The notes beneath the pieces were generated by a model. The model worked only from the letters and a program-made list of their open reading frames with translations, searched no databases and was not told where the DNA came from. From assembly GCA_000436035.1 (NCBI GenBank), contig FR893300.1, positions 1 through 5,008 on the forward strand: a stretch of DNA of 5,008 nucleotides, read 5' to 3'. The DNA comes from Prevotella sp. CAG:732. Its GTDB lineage: Bacteria; Bacteroidota; Bacteroidia; Bacteroidales; Bacteroidaceae. Below, piece after piece: positions 1 through 5,008 of the stretch (positions within the stretch are counted from its first letter, which is position 1; each line of letters opens with the position of its first letter). The position numbers and the translations under genes are program-made.

Positions 1-25
1 AATTAATTCAGCAGACCCTAATTAT

Positions 26-56
26 TTTGATACCCCAAAAAATATGTGTAATTTTG
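26..56 (+). promoter_or_regulatory. Bacteroidota-type promoter, probably for the restriction gene or its structured leader RNA
   Basis: TTTG at 26-29 and TAATTTTG at 49-56 are separated by 19 bases. This is an exact match to the Bacteroidota primary sigma consensus TTTG-N19-TAnnTTTG. Transcription would start around 62-64 and run rightward. The only gene in that direction is the nuclease at 343, which gives a leader of about 280 bases. The region is AT-rich, so a chance match is possible, but both boxes and the spacing fit exactly. Confidence 0.6.
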
Positions 57-63
57 CATCAAC

Positions 64-80
64 GCTTCATTCAATGAGGC
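64..80. promoter_or_regulatory. Small palindrome at the predicted transcription start
   Basis: The 17 bases from GCTTCAT to ATGAGGC form seven base pairs, one of them G-U, around a 3-base loop. The palindrome begins at or just after the predicted +1 of the promoter at 26-56. It could be a 5'-end RNA hairpin or an operator for a dimeric repressor. The window encodes no intact controller protein that could bind it. A 9-base direct repeat, CTTCAATAA, occurs at 80-88 and again at 166-174. The rest of 1-130 shows nothing else I can support. Confidence 0.3.
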
Positions 81-130
81 TTCAATAATAACCAACAAAA
101 TAAATATAACAAAACGATAAAACTATAAAC

Positions 131-346
131 GAACATCCCATAATGACTGGGTATCAGAATTAGCACTTCAATAAACTTCAGTCAGCCAGCAAAAAGGATG
201 TTCACGCACCATAGAGGGCGTGAACAGCAAGATTGTTGTCTGAAGTGGCAGTGCTAAGCCCTGATACCTAACAAGTCTTGCCACGCCCTCTTCCTGCAAG
301 GGGCTACAAAAGTCCCATAGTTTATCACAAACCCGATAAATTATGG
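131..346 (+). other. Densely structured leader or small mobile-element remnant with competing inverted repeats
   Basis: This gene-free stretch holds nested and mutually exclusive complementary segments. Set A pairs GGTATCAG 150-157 with 261-268, TTAGCAC 160-166 with 251-257, and GTTCACGC 200-207 with 218-225. Set B pairs GAACATCC 131-138 with 196-203, TGACTG 144-149 with 179-184, and GAGGGCGTG 214-222 with 282-290. The long stems of A and B cross, so they cannot form together. A short stem, 277-281 with 296-300, fits set A. CCATAAT 138-144 and ATTATGG 340-346 are complementary and bracket the whole stretch. A 19-codon ORF (198-257) lies across the competing arms. The arrangement suits a structured 5' leader of the nuclease gene, a non-coding RNA, or a miniature element. 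I do not recognise a named RNA family. Confidence 0.5.
315..346 (+). promoter_or_regulatory. Hairpin sequestering the restriction gene start codon
   Basis: CCATAGTTTATC (315-326) pairs with GATAAATTATGG (335-346) over 12 consecutive positions, one of them a G-U pair. The loop is ACAAACCC. The ATG of the nuclease gene (343-345) lies inside the 3' arm. CCATA also occurs at 138-142 and 209-213, so those copies could compete for the same arm. In mRNA this would hide the start codon and lower nuclease translation unless it is opened. The stem is seen directly; its regulatory role is inferred. Confidence 0.5.
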
Positions 347-1458
347 TCAAAACAACAAACACCAACGGAATTCCTCCTAAATCAAAGAACGAGACCTTTA
401 CCGGAAAAGAACTTGCAAACCAACTTCAAGTATTGATTGGCAAAAGTTTACTTATTACAGGAAAGCCTAGAACAGATGGTTCTCACCTTAGAAAATTAAT
501 TGAAAACGCTTTGCAAGACAGTAAAGTTGAGTTAGCAGCCTCCAGCACTTTCAAGGTCATCCCTCCCCAAAAGAGAGGTATCCCTAAAAGCATCAAATAT
601 CTCGCTGATTCTTTTCTTATCACAAGTGGAGACAAATATAATCTGCAAGTATGGAACAGAATCCCCAACAGTTCAAATGTGCTTATAAAATACCATAATG
701 GAAGCAGTATCAGATGCAAAGACATCAATTGTATTCTTGTCAAAATAGACCTAGAACAACAAAACATCGAAAGTATCATCGTTATGTCTCCCCAATACAT
801 TGAACACAAATTTGGCAAGTTTGGGATTCCTACAATCAAATATCAAGCAATCATTAATCCAGCAACACGCAATACGATTGTCAATAGTTCTACAAAAGCC
901 TTCATCGTAACAGATACAACAAATATGAAGCCGCTTTTAGGCTCAAATAGTCAAGTGGAATTAAAAACACTTTCCTCAGAACCCATTTCATCGCAAATCT
1001 TGTCTATTGAAGAAATTGGTCAACGAGTCATTAGCAATCTCATTGGACAAAAGCTATTTGCACAAGACACAAAAACAAGAGGACAAGCACTAGAAAGAAA
1101 AGTTGCTACACTTCTTGGATTTTCTGATGAAGATCAACTTGTGGGAAATTATCCCGACATATACAATCAAGCCCTAGAAGTAAAGGTACAAGACTCCCCA
1201 ACCATTGATCTCGGCAAAGAAACACCAATGAACCCTTTGCCAGTTTATCAGAATTTGCCTATCACTACAGAAGACATACGCTATCTCATTGCATTGACAA
1301 ACCCACAAACTTCAGAAATAGAAGGCGTGATACTTGTACCTGGTAAGGAATTAGAAAACATCTTTACCATGGTCAATGGAACAAGCTTCAAATGCCAACG
1401 AAGCATTCCGATGAAATTCTTTGAGAAATACAAAGGAAAAAGCGTATTCAATCCATAA
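343..1458 (+). CDS. Type II restriction endonuclease, PD-(D/E)XK fold (putative)
   Basis: This 371-residue protein most likely cuts double-stranded DNA at the site methylated by the neighbouring methyltransferase. The C-terminal third carries the catalytic core: a helix RGQALERKVATLLG (about 247-259, with E251), then PDI at 271-273, then LEVK at 278-281. This gives D272-X6-E279-V-K281, the PD-(D/E)XK arrangement for Mg2+-dependent cleavage. The following QDSPTIDLG (283-291) is a context often seen after the catalytic lysine in type II enzymes. Residues 1-240 have no motif I recognise and may hold DNA recognition. No signal peptide or membrane segment is visible, so it is cytoplasmic. The start is fixed by an in-frame TAA at 337-339 just upstream, and the next in-frame Met is near residue 148. 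The ATG lies within a hairpin. The 3' end overlaps the converging methyltransferase gene by 11 bases. Recognition sequence and subtype cannot be read from the sequence. Confidence 0.8.
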   Translation: MVKTTNTNGIPPKSKNETFTGKELANQLQVLIGKSLLITGKPRTDGSHLRKLIENALQDSKVELAASSTFKVIPPQKRGIPKSIKYLADSFLITSGDKYNLQVWNRIPNSSNVLIKYHNGSSIRCKDINCILVKIDLEQQNIESIIVMSPQYIEHKFGKFGIPTIKYQAIINPATRNTIVNSSTKAFIVTDTTNMKPLLGSNSQVELKTLSSEPISSQILSIEEIGQRVISNLIGQKLFAQDTKTRGQALERKVATLLGFSDEDQLVGNYPDIYNQALEVKVQDSPTIDLGKETPMNPLPVYQNLPITTEDIRYLIALTNPQTSEIEGVILVPGKELENIFTMVNGTSFKCQRSIPMKFFEKYKGKSVFNP

Positions 1459-3124
1459 AGCCAAAGGCTAGGTTTACATTCTTATTGATTTCCCTTTCTA
1501 TTACGTTGCGTTGCGACTCATCATCAGTAGAATTTATTTCATTAACCAATCGAATAATATCCTGTGCATGTTTGTTATGCGGATCAGGCATAGGATATTG
1601 TTCGATATACTGGGTCAGATAACGCCTTCTACCAGAATATAGCTTATTGTTGAAACACAAATCATGATATTTCATCATTAGTTCAGAATTTGCAACCCCC
1701 TCTATAAGCAATAACAGTTGACGTTCTTCTTCCGTCTGAGCACAAATCCAATAGCAATTTCCATTAACAACAGCGCCATTACCATCATAGCAGAAACGTG
1801 GTTTTACACTAATATCCGGAAACACAACTTTGGGCATTTTCCATAATTGAGGATTTTGAGGTACCCAATACTCATACCACTTACGCCCTGCATTGACAAC
1901 GTATTTTCTAGCCTCCAACTGCTCCTTGCACTTATCCAAATATTTTTCTGCAACCGGATATTTTGAAATATCAAAAACCTTCCTTTGACCATTCTCAGAA
2001 TAATGAGGATACAGAATTTCCTTGATAGAACATTTATTTATATGCCAGGCCTCAATGTTCTCCTGAGAAATCATTGGGCGCAAAAGCTCCTTTTCAAGAT
2101 GAAGTCCCATTTTCTCCCATTCTTGACAAATAAAGACATTGTCCGCACAAGATTTTATGCCAACACGAACTTTAAAATGGTCTTTTATGCGAAATGCAGC
2201 ATTTTCATTCACATTTTCAATCCAAGCATTTTCCTCCTCATTTGTCATTTGCCAAATGCCTGTTTTATCCATTGGGCACTTTAGCTTTCCATTTTTATAT
2301 GAATATTCAATACCACCAACAACATAATGTCCAGTTACCTCTTCATTGAGGATTTCATAAATAGAGGACAGGCTTTTACTTTTTGCATTCACGTCCTCTG
2401 CTTCATAAATACTAGCATACTTGCCCGTCTGGGAGTTTTCCTTATTACTTTTCTTCTTTTTGCCTATAAATATTGCTGGCAATACTGCTGCATTAAACAG
2501 CTTAGTATCACCCAAATCTATAACTTCTAGGATCTCATAATTTTCAACTAAGAACTTTCGTATATCACTTCCACTCTTAGTACTGATATATCTATTAGAG
2601 GTTATCACTCCCAACAACCCTCCCTTTTTAAGAGCATTTGTCATTGCCATCAAAAAAGGATAATATAAATCTATTTTTCCTGTCAGATTAAAATCATGCG
2701 CTAATTGTTGCGTTTTTTGCGCACCTAAAACTTGAGTTCGAACATAAGGAGGATTGGCTATCACCAAATCCGCAAATTCCGCCCGATTGCCTACACTAAA
2801 CAAATCTACACGATTAGGAGACACCGTCAAGAAATCCTGGCACTCCAATTCTAGACTTTTCGCCTTATCTACCAACAATGATTTTGTTTCTTCAATATAA
2901 CTTGCATTGGTATCATAGCCTATCAATTTATCTACATTACCCTCTCCCACCTTATTAATCGCATGAAGAAGTGAGCCATCGCCGCATGCAGGATCCAATA
3001 CCGACAAATGTGTCATACCCTCACTATTAGCAAGAGTTATAAGTTTTTCCGCTAAGAAATTAGCCAGTCCTTCGGGTGTAAAAGTTGCTCCCGTTTTTTT
3101 TATCGTTGATGGTGTTGGTGTCAA
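1448..3124 (-). CDS. N6-adenine DNA methyltransferase, gamma class (type II modification enzyme)
   Basis: This 558-residue enzyme transfers a methyl group from S-adenosylmethionine to adenine N6 in a specific DNA site, protecting it from the partner nuclease. Motifs appear in the gamma-class order. Motif X is TGATFTPEGLANFLAEKL (11-28). Motif I, which binds AdoMet, is VLDPACGDGSLL (42-53). An acidic motif II is GYDTN (69-73). The catalytic motif IV is ANPPYVR (123-129). LLGVITSNRYIS (170-181) and AVLPAIFIG (213-221) match later motifs. The C-terminal half is the likely target-recognition region and ends with the YL-x-Q-x5-PMPDP stretch common in TaqI/Eco57I-like enzymes. Length and motifs look intact. 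The start is TTG at 3124-3122: an in-frame TAA lies five codons upstream, and the first internal Met (residue 37) would lose motif X. Its own consensus promoter lies about 30 bases upstream. A run of eight A residues spans codons 8-11. Confidence 0.9.
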   Translation of the reverse strand: MTPTPSTIKKTGATFTPEGLANFLAEKLITLANSEGMTHLSVLDPACGDGSLLHAINKVGEGNVDKLIGYDTNASYIEETKSLLVDKAKSLELECQDFLTVSPNRVDLFSVGNRAEFADLVIANPPYVRTQVLGAQKTQQLAHDFNLTGKIDLYYPFLMAMTNALKKGGLLGVITSNRYISTKSGSDIRKFLVENYEILEVIDLGDTKLFNAAVLPAIFIGKKKKSNKENSQTGKYASIYEAEDVNAKSKSLSSIYEILNEEVTGHYVVGGIEYSYKNGKLKCPMDKTGIWQMTNEEENAWIENVNENAAFRIKDHFKVRVGIKSCADNVFICQEWEKMGLHLEKELLRPMISQENIEAWHINKCSIKEILYPHYSENGQRKVFDISKYPVAEKYLDKCKEQLEARKYVVNAGRKWYEYWVPQNPQLWKMPKVVFPDISVKPRFCYDGNGAVVNGNCYWICAQTEEERQLLLLIEGVANSELMMKYHDLCFNNKLYSGRRRYLTQYIEQYPMPDPHNKHAQDIIRLVNEINSTDDESQRNVIEREINKNVNLAFGFMD

Positions 3125-3153
3125 TGTAATAATGTTTTATATTTTTCAAGAGG

Positions 3154-3184
3154 CAAAAGTACAACAAATAATCTAAAGTACAAA
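3154..3184 (-). promoter_or_regulatory. Bacteroidota-type promoter of the methyltransferase gene
   Basis: On the minus strand TTTG (3184-3181) and TACTTTTG (3161-3154) are 19 bases apart, an exact TTTG-N19-TAnnTTTG match. Transcription should start near 3147, leaving a leader of only about 25 bases before the TTG start. No stable hairpin is visible in that leader, in contrast to the leader of the nuclease gene. Confidence 0.75.
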
Positions 3185-3231
3185 ATCTTGCTAATATTTT
3201 TATATTTAAAAATGCAAAATCATAAGGAAAG

Positions 3232-3262
3232 TTTCATATATCGAAAACTTTTGCTATATTTG
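3232..3262 (+). promoter_or_regulatory. Bacteroidota-type promoter of the antitoxin remnant
   Basis: TTTC (3232-3235, one base from TTTG) and a perfect TATATTTG (3255-3262) are separated by 19 bases. The antitoxin reading frame starts 17 bases after the -7 box. The spacer holds a short palindrome, AAAACTTTT (3244-3252), which could be the former autoregulatory operator. The promoter is divergent from that of the methyltransferase, with the -33 boxes about 47 bases apart. Confidence 0.65.
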
Positions 3263-3279
3263 CAGAAAAACATAAAGAA

Positions 3280-3475
3280 ATGAAAATGATTTCGTTTGAT
3301 GACTTTCAAGATAAGTATATCGGTAAAATTGGGACTCCACAAAGAGATACACTGGAGAAGCTGGTTAAAGAAGCCGTTCAGCATCACCTTCTCGACTCTT
3401 TCCAGATTGCTAAAAGCATTGAATATTCCCGCATCCATTGAAATGTCGGGAGTTGGCAAAGTTGCCTTATGGTAA
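3280..3475 (+). pseudogene. HigA-like XRE-family antitoxin remnant, internally deleted and frameshifted
   Basis: The 5' part starts at ATG 3280 and reads MKMISFDDFQDKYIGKIGTP and onward to LEKLVKEAVQHH. This resembles the N-terminus of Bacteroidota HigA/XRE antitoxins. From about 3380 the family sequence continues in the next reading frame: TFSTLSRLLKALNIPASIEM, then a GVGKVALW ending at TAA 3473-3475. That tail is typical of the same family. About 66 residues are left of a usual length near 105, so roughly 40 residues carrying the helix-turn-helix are missing. The deletion also shifted the frame, so translation would stop at TGA 3439-3441 after 53 residues. No toxin gene is adjacent: upstream lies the methyltransferase promoter and downstream a hairpin. 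The remnant cannot bind DNA as an antitoxin. Family assignment rests on recognition of both ends, and the exact deletion joint lies between about 3378 and 3390. Confidence 0.75.
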
Positions 3476-3485
3476 TTAAGCCAAG

Positions 3486-3537
3486 ATTATCCTTTTCCTA
3501 CGGAATATTTCTAGATTTTCCGTAGAAAAAGGATAAT
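3486..3537. terminator. Long hairpin between converging pseudogenes, probable bidirectional terminator
   Basis: ATTATCCTTTTCCTACGGAA (3486-3505) and TTCCGTAGAAAAAGGATAAT (3518-3537) are complementary at 19 of 20 positions around a 12-base loop, and the loop itself can add a few pairs. The one mismatch is C-A on the plus strand and becomes a G-U pair in a minus-strand transcript. Six T residues at 3543-3548 follow on the plus side. The hairpin lies just after the antitoxin remnant stop and 30 bases from the end of the minus-strand pseudogene, where a shared terminator is expected. Confidence 0.65.
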
Positions 3538-3566
3538 AGCAGTTTTTTGACAAGTTCTACCAATTA

Positions 3567-4582
3567 CTACTCAGCAAATGTTTCATTATACATTTTGCGA
3601 ACACAATCATTAGGAATGCCCAATGTCAAACGGCATCCTTTCGTACCCTCGATGGTCAATAAACCATAATAGAGCAAGAAACTGGCAAACATATCGGGAT
3701 TAGTTATATCCTGTGGTGAAAACACATTCTTTATAAGGACATCTATCTCGCCCCTCTCTCTGATAGTACGGAGCACATCCTTGCGATACCCATCCGCCCC
3801 ATCCTGTCGAAGTAGCCTCTTTACATTACAGAAATCTTCCTCATATTTTGATGTTAGCATTTGCTTTGAAACTTCTCCGTTTTCAATATAGTGACAAAGA
3901 TAATCAATGGCCATATCGCAATTGAACACCCTACGCTGCGACTCCAAAGCATCCATAGAGAGACAGTAGTTTCCACACCAAAGTTCCATATCATGGATGA
4001 CTGACTCGATATCTGTACCAGCAGAAATCTTCCCCTTACTTTTATAATAAGTGAGTATGCCCCTTATATCTTCAGTGGAGAAGCCTAGCATTTGATAACA
4101 CTTATCGTATCCTGCTATATTCCAAGCAACATTGTTTCCTGTGACAACGCCATCAAGTACCACAGGAGTCACTCCAGTGAAGAGCGTACGTTCAAAAGCC
4201 CCCTTTACTTTCTTGAAAAAATCACAAAAGAGCCTATCGGCTTGTTCTATAGCCCTAGACATCTTTTCACCTTGCTCGTTATTAAGCATGGCATTGATAA
4301 AGCTATCATATTCGTCAACGATAAGATAGAGAGGATATCACCAAACCACTCTTGGAACTTATCTTTGGTACGGCAATCGTAGTAAGCATGGAGCATACTG
4401 AGGAACACGCTCTTACCAAAACTGCGAGGGCGAATACAGAAGAGATTGCTATAGCCTTCCTCCAAATTCGGGATAAACATAGTTTTGTCCACATAATAGA
4501 ATCCTTGCTCTATTACCTGCACAAAGTTCTGTATGCCGTATGGCAATTCTTTCGTAATGTTATGCTCCATATCTTTCATCAT
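3567..4582 (-). pseudogene. AAA-ATPase-like / PD-(D/E)XK family protein, broken by internal deletion and C-terminal loss
   Basis: The gene belongs to the large multicopy Bacteroidota family that joins an AAA-ATPase-like domain to a C-terminal PD-(D/E)XK nuclease-like domain (DUF1703 type). The biological role of the family is not settled. The first 83 codons (4582 to about 4334) read LPYGIQNFVQVIEQGFYYVD, then the P-loop FCIRPRSFGKS (Walker A, about 48-58), ending near FQEWFGDI. The family then resumes in another frame at YPLYLIVDEYDSFINAM (from 4337), which holds the Walker B motif VDEYD (4319-4305), and runs on to TAG 3569-3567. The roughly 70-100 residues normally between the two parts are missing, and the joint lies near 4334-4342. 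In the first frame translation ends at 4247 with unrelated residues. The product also stops after KMYNETFAE, where relatives continue into the nuclease domain, so that domain is absent. A new shorter protein could start at ATG 4289 but would lack both Walker motifs. The start lies at ATG ATG, 4582-4577, with a weak promoter upstream. Confidence 0.8.
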
Positions 4583-4609
4583 TTATATAGACTTCATTCT
4601 AATTTTTGG

Positions 4610-4640
4610 CGAAGTTACGATAAATATCCGAGACTGCCAA
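4610..4640 (-). promoter_or_regulatory. Weak Bacteroidota-type promoter of the AAA-ATPase pseudogene
   Basis: On the minus strand TTGG (4640-4637) and TAACTTCG (4617-4610) are 19 bases apart. Each core tetramer differs from TTTG by one base, so this is a weaker match than the other promoters. It sits 27 bases upstream of the ATG at 4582, a normal distance. The remainder of 4583-4693 shows nothing else I can support. Confidence 0.4.
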
Positions 4641-4683
4641 GAATTTCCGATGCTTTTTATTATAGAAAGGGAAAGAGAGTGAT

Positions 4684-4708
4684 AAAAAAAGTGTTACTCG
4701 GAGAGAAC
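4684..4708 (-). terminator. Short hairpin and T-run at the end of the FGE/SUMF1-fold gene
   Basis: On the minus strand GTTCTC (4708-4703) can pair with GAG-T-AAC (4699-4693) around a 3-base loop, with one bulged T. Seven T residues follow at 4690-4684. The hairpin contains the stop codon. It could be a weak intrinsic terminator. Retroelement target genes often have a hairpin just after the variable region, so it may serve that role instead. The stem is short, so confidence is low. Confidence 0.35.
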
Positions 4709-5008
4709 CAAACGAAGCCCTAGATCGCCGTTGCGGAAGTCCGGAGTGCCGTCGAAACGGCACGAACAACGACAGTAACCGGAATAGCACCAACTGCCGC
4801 CACGGTACACACGGCACGACCCACTAACGGCACCTATAGGATTGGTCTGAGGAGAACTACTATACCGATTAAACCAATCTTGACACCACTCCCAAACATT
4901 ACCAGTCATGTCGAAAGCACCCAATTCATTAGGTTGCTTTGTACCAACGGCATGGGTCTTAGAACCACTATTGCCGTCATACCAAGCGACATCGCCAATA
5001 GTGTTGCT
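4694..5008 (-). CDS. FGE/SUMF1-fold (formylglycine-generating-enzyme-like) protein, 5' end outside the window; possible retroelement target
   Basis: The last 104 codons are present; the open frame continues past the right edge without a start. The segment AFDMTGNVWEWCQDWF is the hallmark core of the FGE-sulfatase/SUMF1 family, which has a C-type-lectin-like fold. It is followed by RGGSW and a TPDFRNGDLGLRL ending, both family landmarks. The stretch between RGGSW and TPD is shorter than in true formylglycine-generating enzymes such as human SUMF1, and it lacks their spaced catalytic cysteine pair. A sulfatase-activating role is therefore unlikely, and a ligand-binding role is more plausible. 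The C-terminal region is rich in Cys, Tyr, Gly and Asp at positions often filled by Asn in relatives (see the variable-region entry). The gene is more GC-rich than its neighbours. Localisation cannot be judged because the N-terminus is missing. The AAA-ATPase pseudogene follows 111 bases downstream on the same strand. Confidence 0.85.
   Translation of the reverse strand, partial: SNTIGDVAWYDGNSGSKTHAVGTKQPNELGAFDMTGNVWEWCQDWFNRYSSSPQTNPIGAVSGSCRVYRGGSWCYSGYCRCSCRFDGTPDFRNGDLGLRLVLSE
4715..4810 (-). other. Candidate variable region (VR) of a diversity-generating retroelement
   Basis: Within the SUMF1-fold gene, codons at the expected variable positions are TAC (4807), TGC, TAT, TCC, GGT, TAC (4789-4775), TGT (4768), TGC (4762), TTC, GAC, GGC, ACT (4756-4745), TTC (4738), AAC (4732), GGC and GAT (4729-4724). 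Numbers give the first base of each codon or run. Each ends in C or T and can be reached from AAC or AAT by changes at A positions only. Interspersed codons such as GGC GGC AGT TGG, CGT, CCG and CTA GGG CTT are framework. This pattern is what adenine-specific mutagenic retrohoming leaves. The end of the region, CTA GGG CTT CGT, would be the place for the homology-initiation site. No template repeat is in the window to confirm it. Confidence 0.5.

Noticed and set aside
266..272. ACCTAAC, matching the RYYYAAC half of an integron attC site
   Set aside because: No GTTRRRY partner is found at a suitable distance, and there is no integrase or cassette array.
168..365. A 65-codon open frame on the minus strand opposite the structured leader
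   Set aside because: It lies across the inverted repeats, overlaps the start of the nuclease gene, and shows no recognisable domain. The complementary arms explain the sequence better than coding does.
483..839. A 118-codon frame on the minus strand within the nuclease gene
   Set aside because: It is antisense to a well-supported coding sequence with catalytic motifs, and it has no family features.
1985..2530. Several plus-strand frames of 62-99 codons within the methyltransferase gene
   Set aside because: They are shadows opposite an intact, motif-complete gene.
3220..3459. A 79-codon minus-strand frame over the antitoxin remnant
   Set aside because: The plus strand carries clear antitoxin sequence and its promoter. 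The minus-strand frame has no family resemblance.
4092..4723. Plus-strand frames of 65-123 codons opposite the AAA-ATPase pseudogene
   Set aside because: They are antisense to recognisable Walker A and Walker B sequence and carry no features of their own.
4694..5008. The SUMF1-fold protein as a true sulfatase-activating enzyme
   Set aside because: The region after RGGSW is shorter than in SUMF1 and does not carry the catalytic cysteine pair in register. The cysteines seen fall at putative variable positions.
1..5008. A retroelement template repeat, reverse transcriptase, CRISPR array, tRNA or rRNA gene
   Set aside because: I looked for an A-rich near-copy of 4715-4810, for reverse transcriptase motifs, for regularly spaced repeats and for tRNA-like folds, and saw none by eye.

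Overview
The window looks like a chromosomal accessory region of a member of the Bacteroidota, probably Bacteroidales (Bacteroides/Prevotella type). Three sites match the Bacteroidota promoter form TTTG-N19-TAnnTTTG closely, and a fourth matches weakly. No clear Shine-Dalgarno sites precede the genes. The gene families present also fit: a HigA-like antitoxin ending in a GVGKVALW-type tail, the multicopy 'AAA-ATPase-like' family with an RPRxFGKS P-loop, and an FGE/SUMF1-fold protein. Genus is not determined.

Layout. Bases 1-342 hold no gene. They contain a consensus promoter (26-56), a small palindrome at the predicted transcript start (64-80), and a dense set of inverted repeats (131-346) that ends in a hairpin over the start codon of the next gene. 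Bases 343-1458 (+) encode a PD-(D/E)XK protein, taken to be a type II restriction endonuclease. Bases 1448-3124 (-) encode its likely partner, a gamma-class N6-adenine DNA methyltransferase with an NPPY motif. The two genes run tail to tail and their ends overlap by 11 bases. The methyltransferase has its own consensus promoter and a short leader. The nuclease has a long, highly structured leader.

Downstream of the methyltransferase promoter the DNA is eroded. A HigA-like antitoxin (3280-3475, +) still has a promoter but has lost its middle, including the helix-turn-helix, through an out-of-frame deletion. A long hairpin (3486-3537) separates it from a converging pseudogene of the AAA-ATPase/PD-(D/E)XK family (3567-4582, -). 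That pseudogene also carries an internal out-of-frame deletion and lacks its C-terminal nuclease domain.

The right edge (4694-5008, -) holds the last 104 codons of an FGE/SUMF1-fold protein. Its C-terminal stretch has variable codons that nearly all end in C or T, spaced between fixed framework codons. This is the signature expected of a target (variable region) of a diversity-generating retroelement. No reverse transcriptase or template repeat is in the window.

The restriction and methyltransferase genes form one functional unit. The asymmetry of their leaders suggests that restriction is delayed or conditional relative to methylation. That regulatory reading is inference. The most interesting items are the bistable leader of the restriction gene and the possible retroelement-diversified gene at the right edge.
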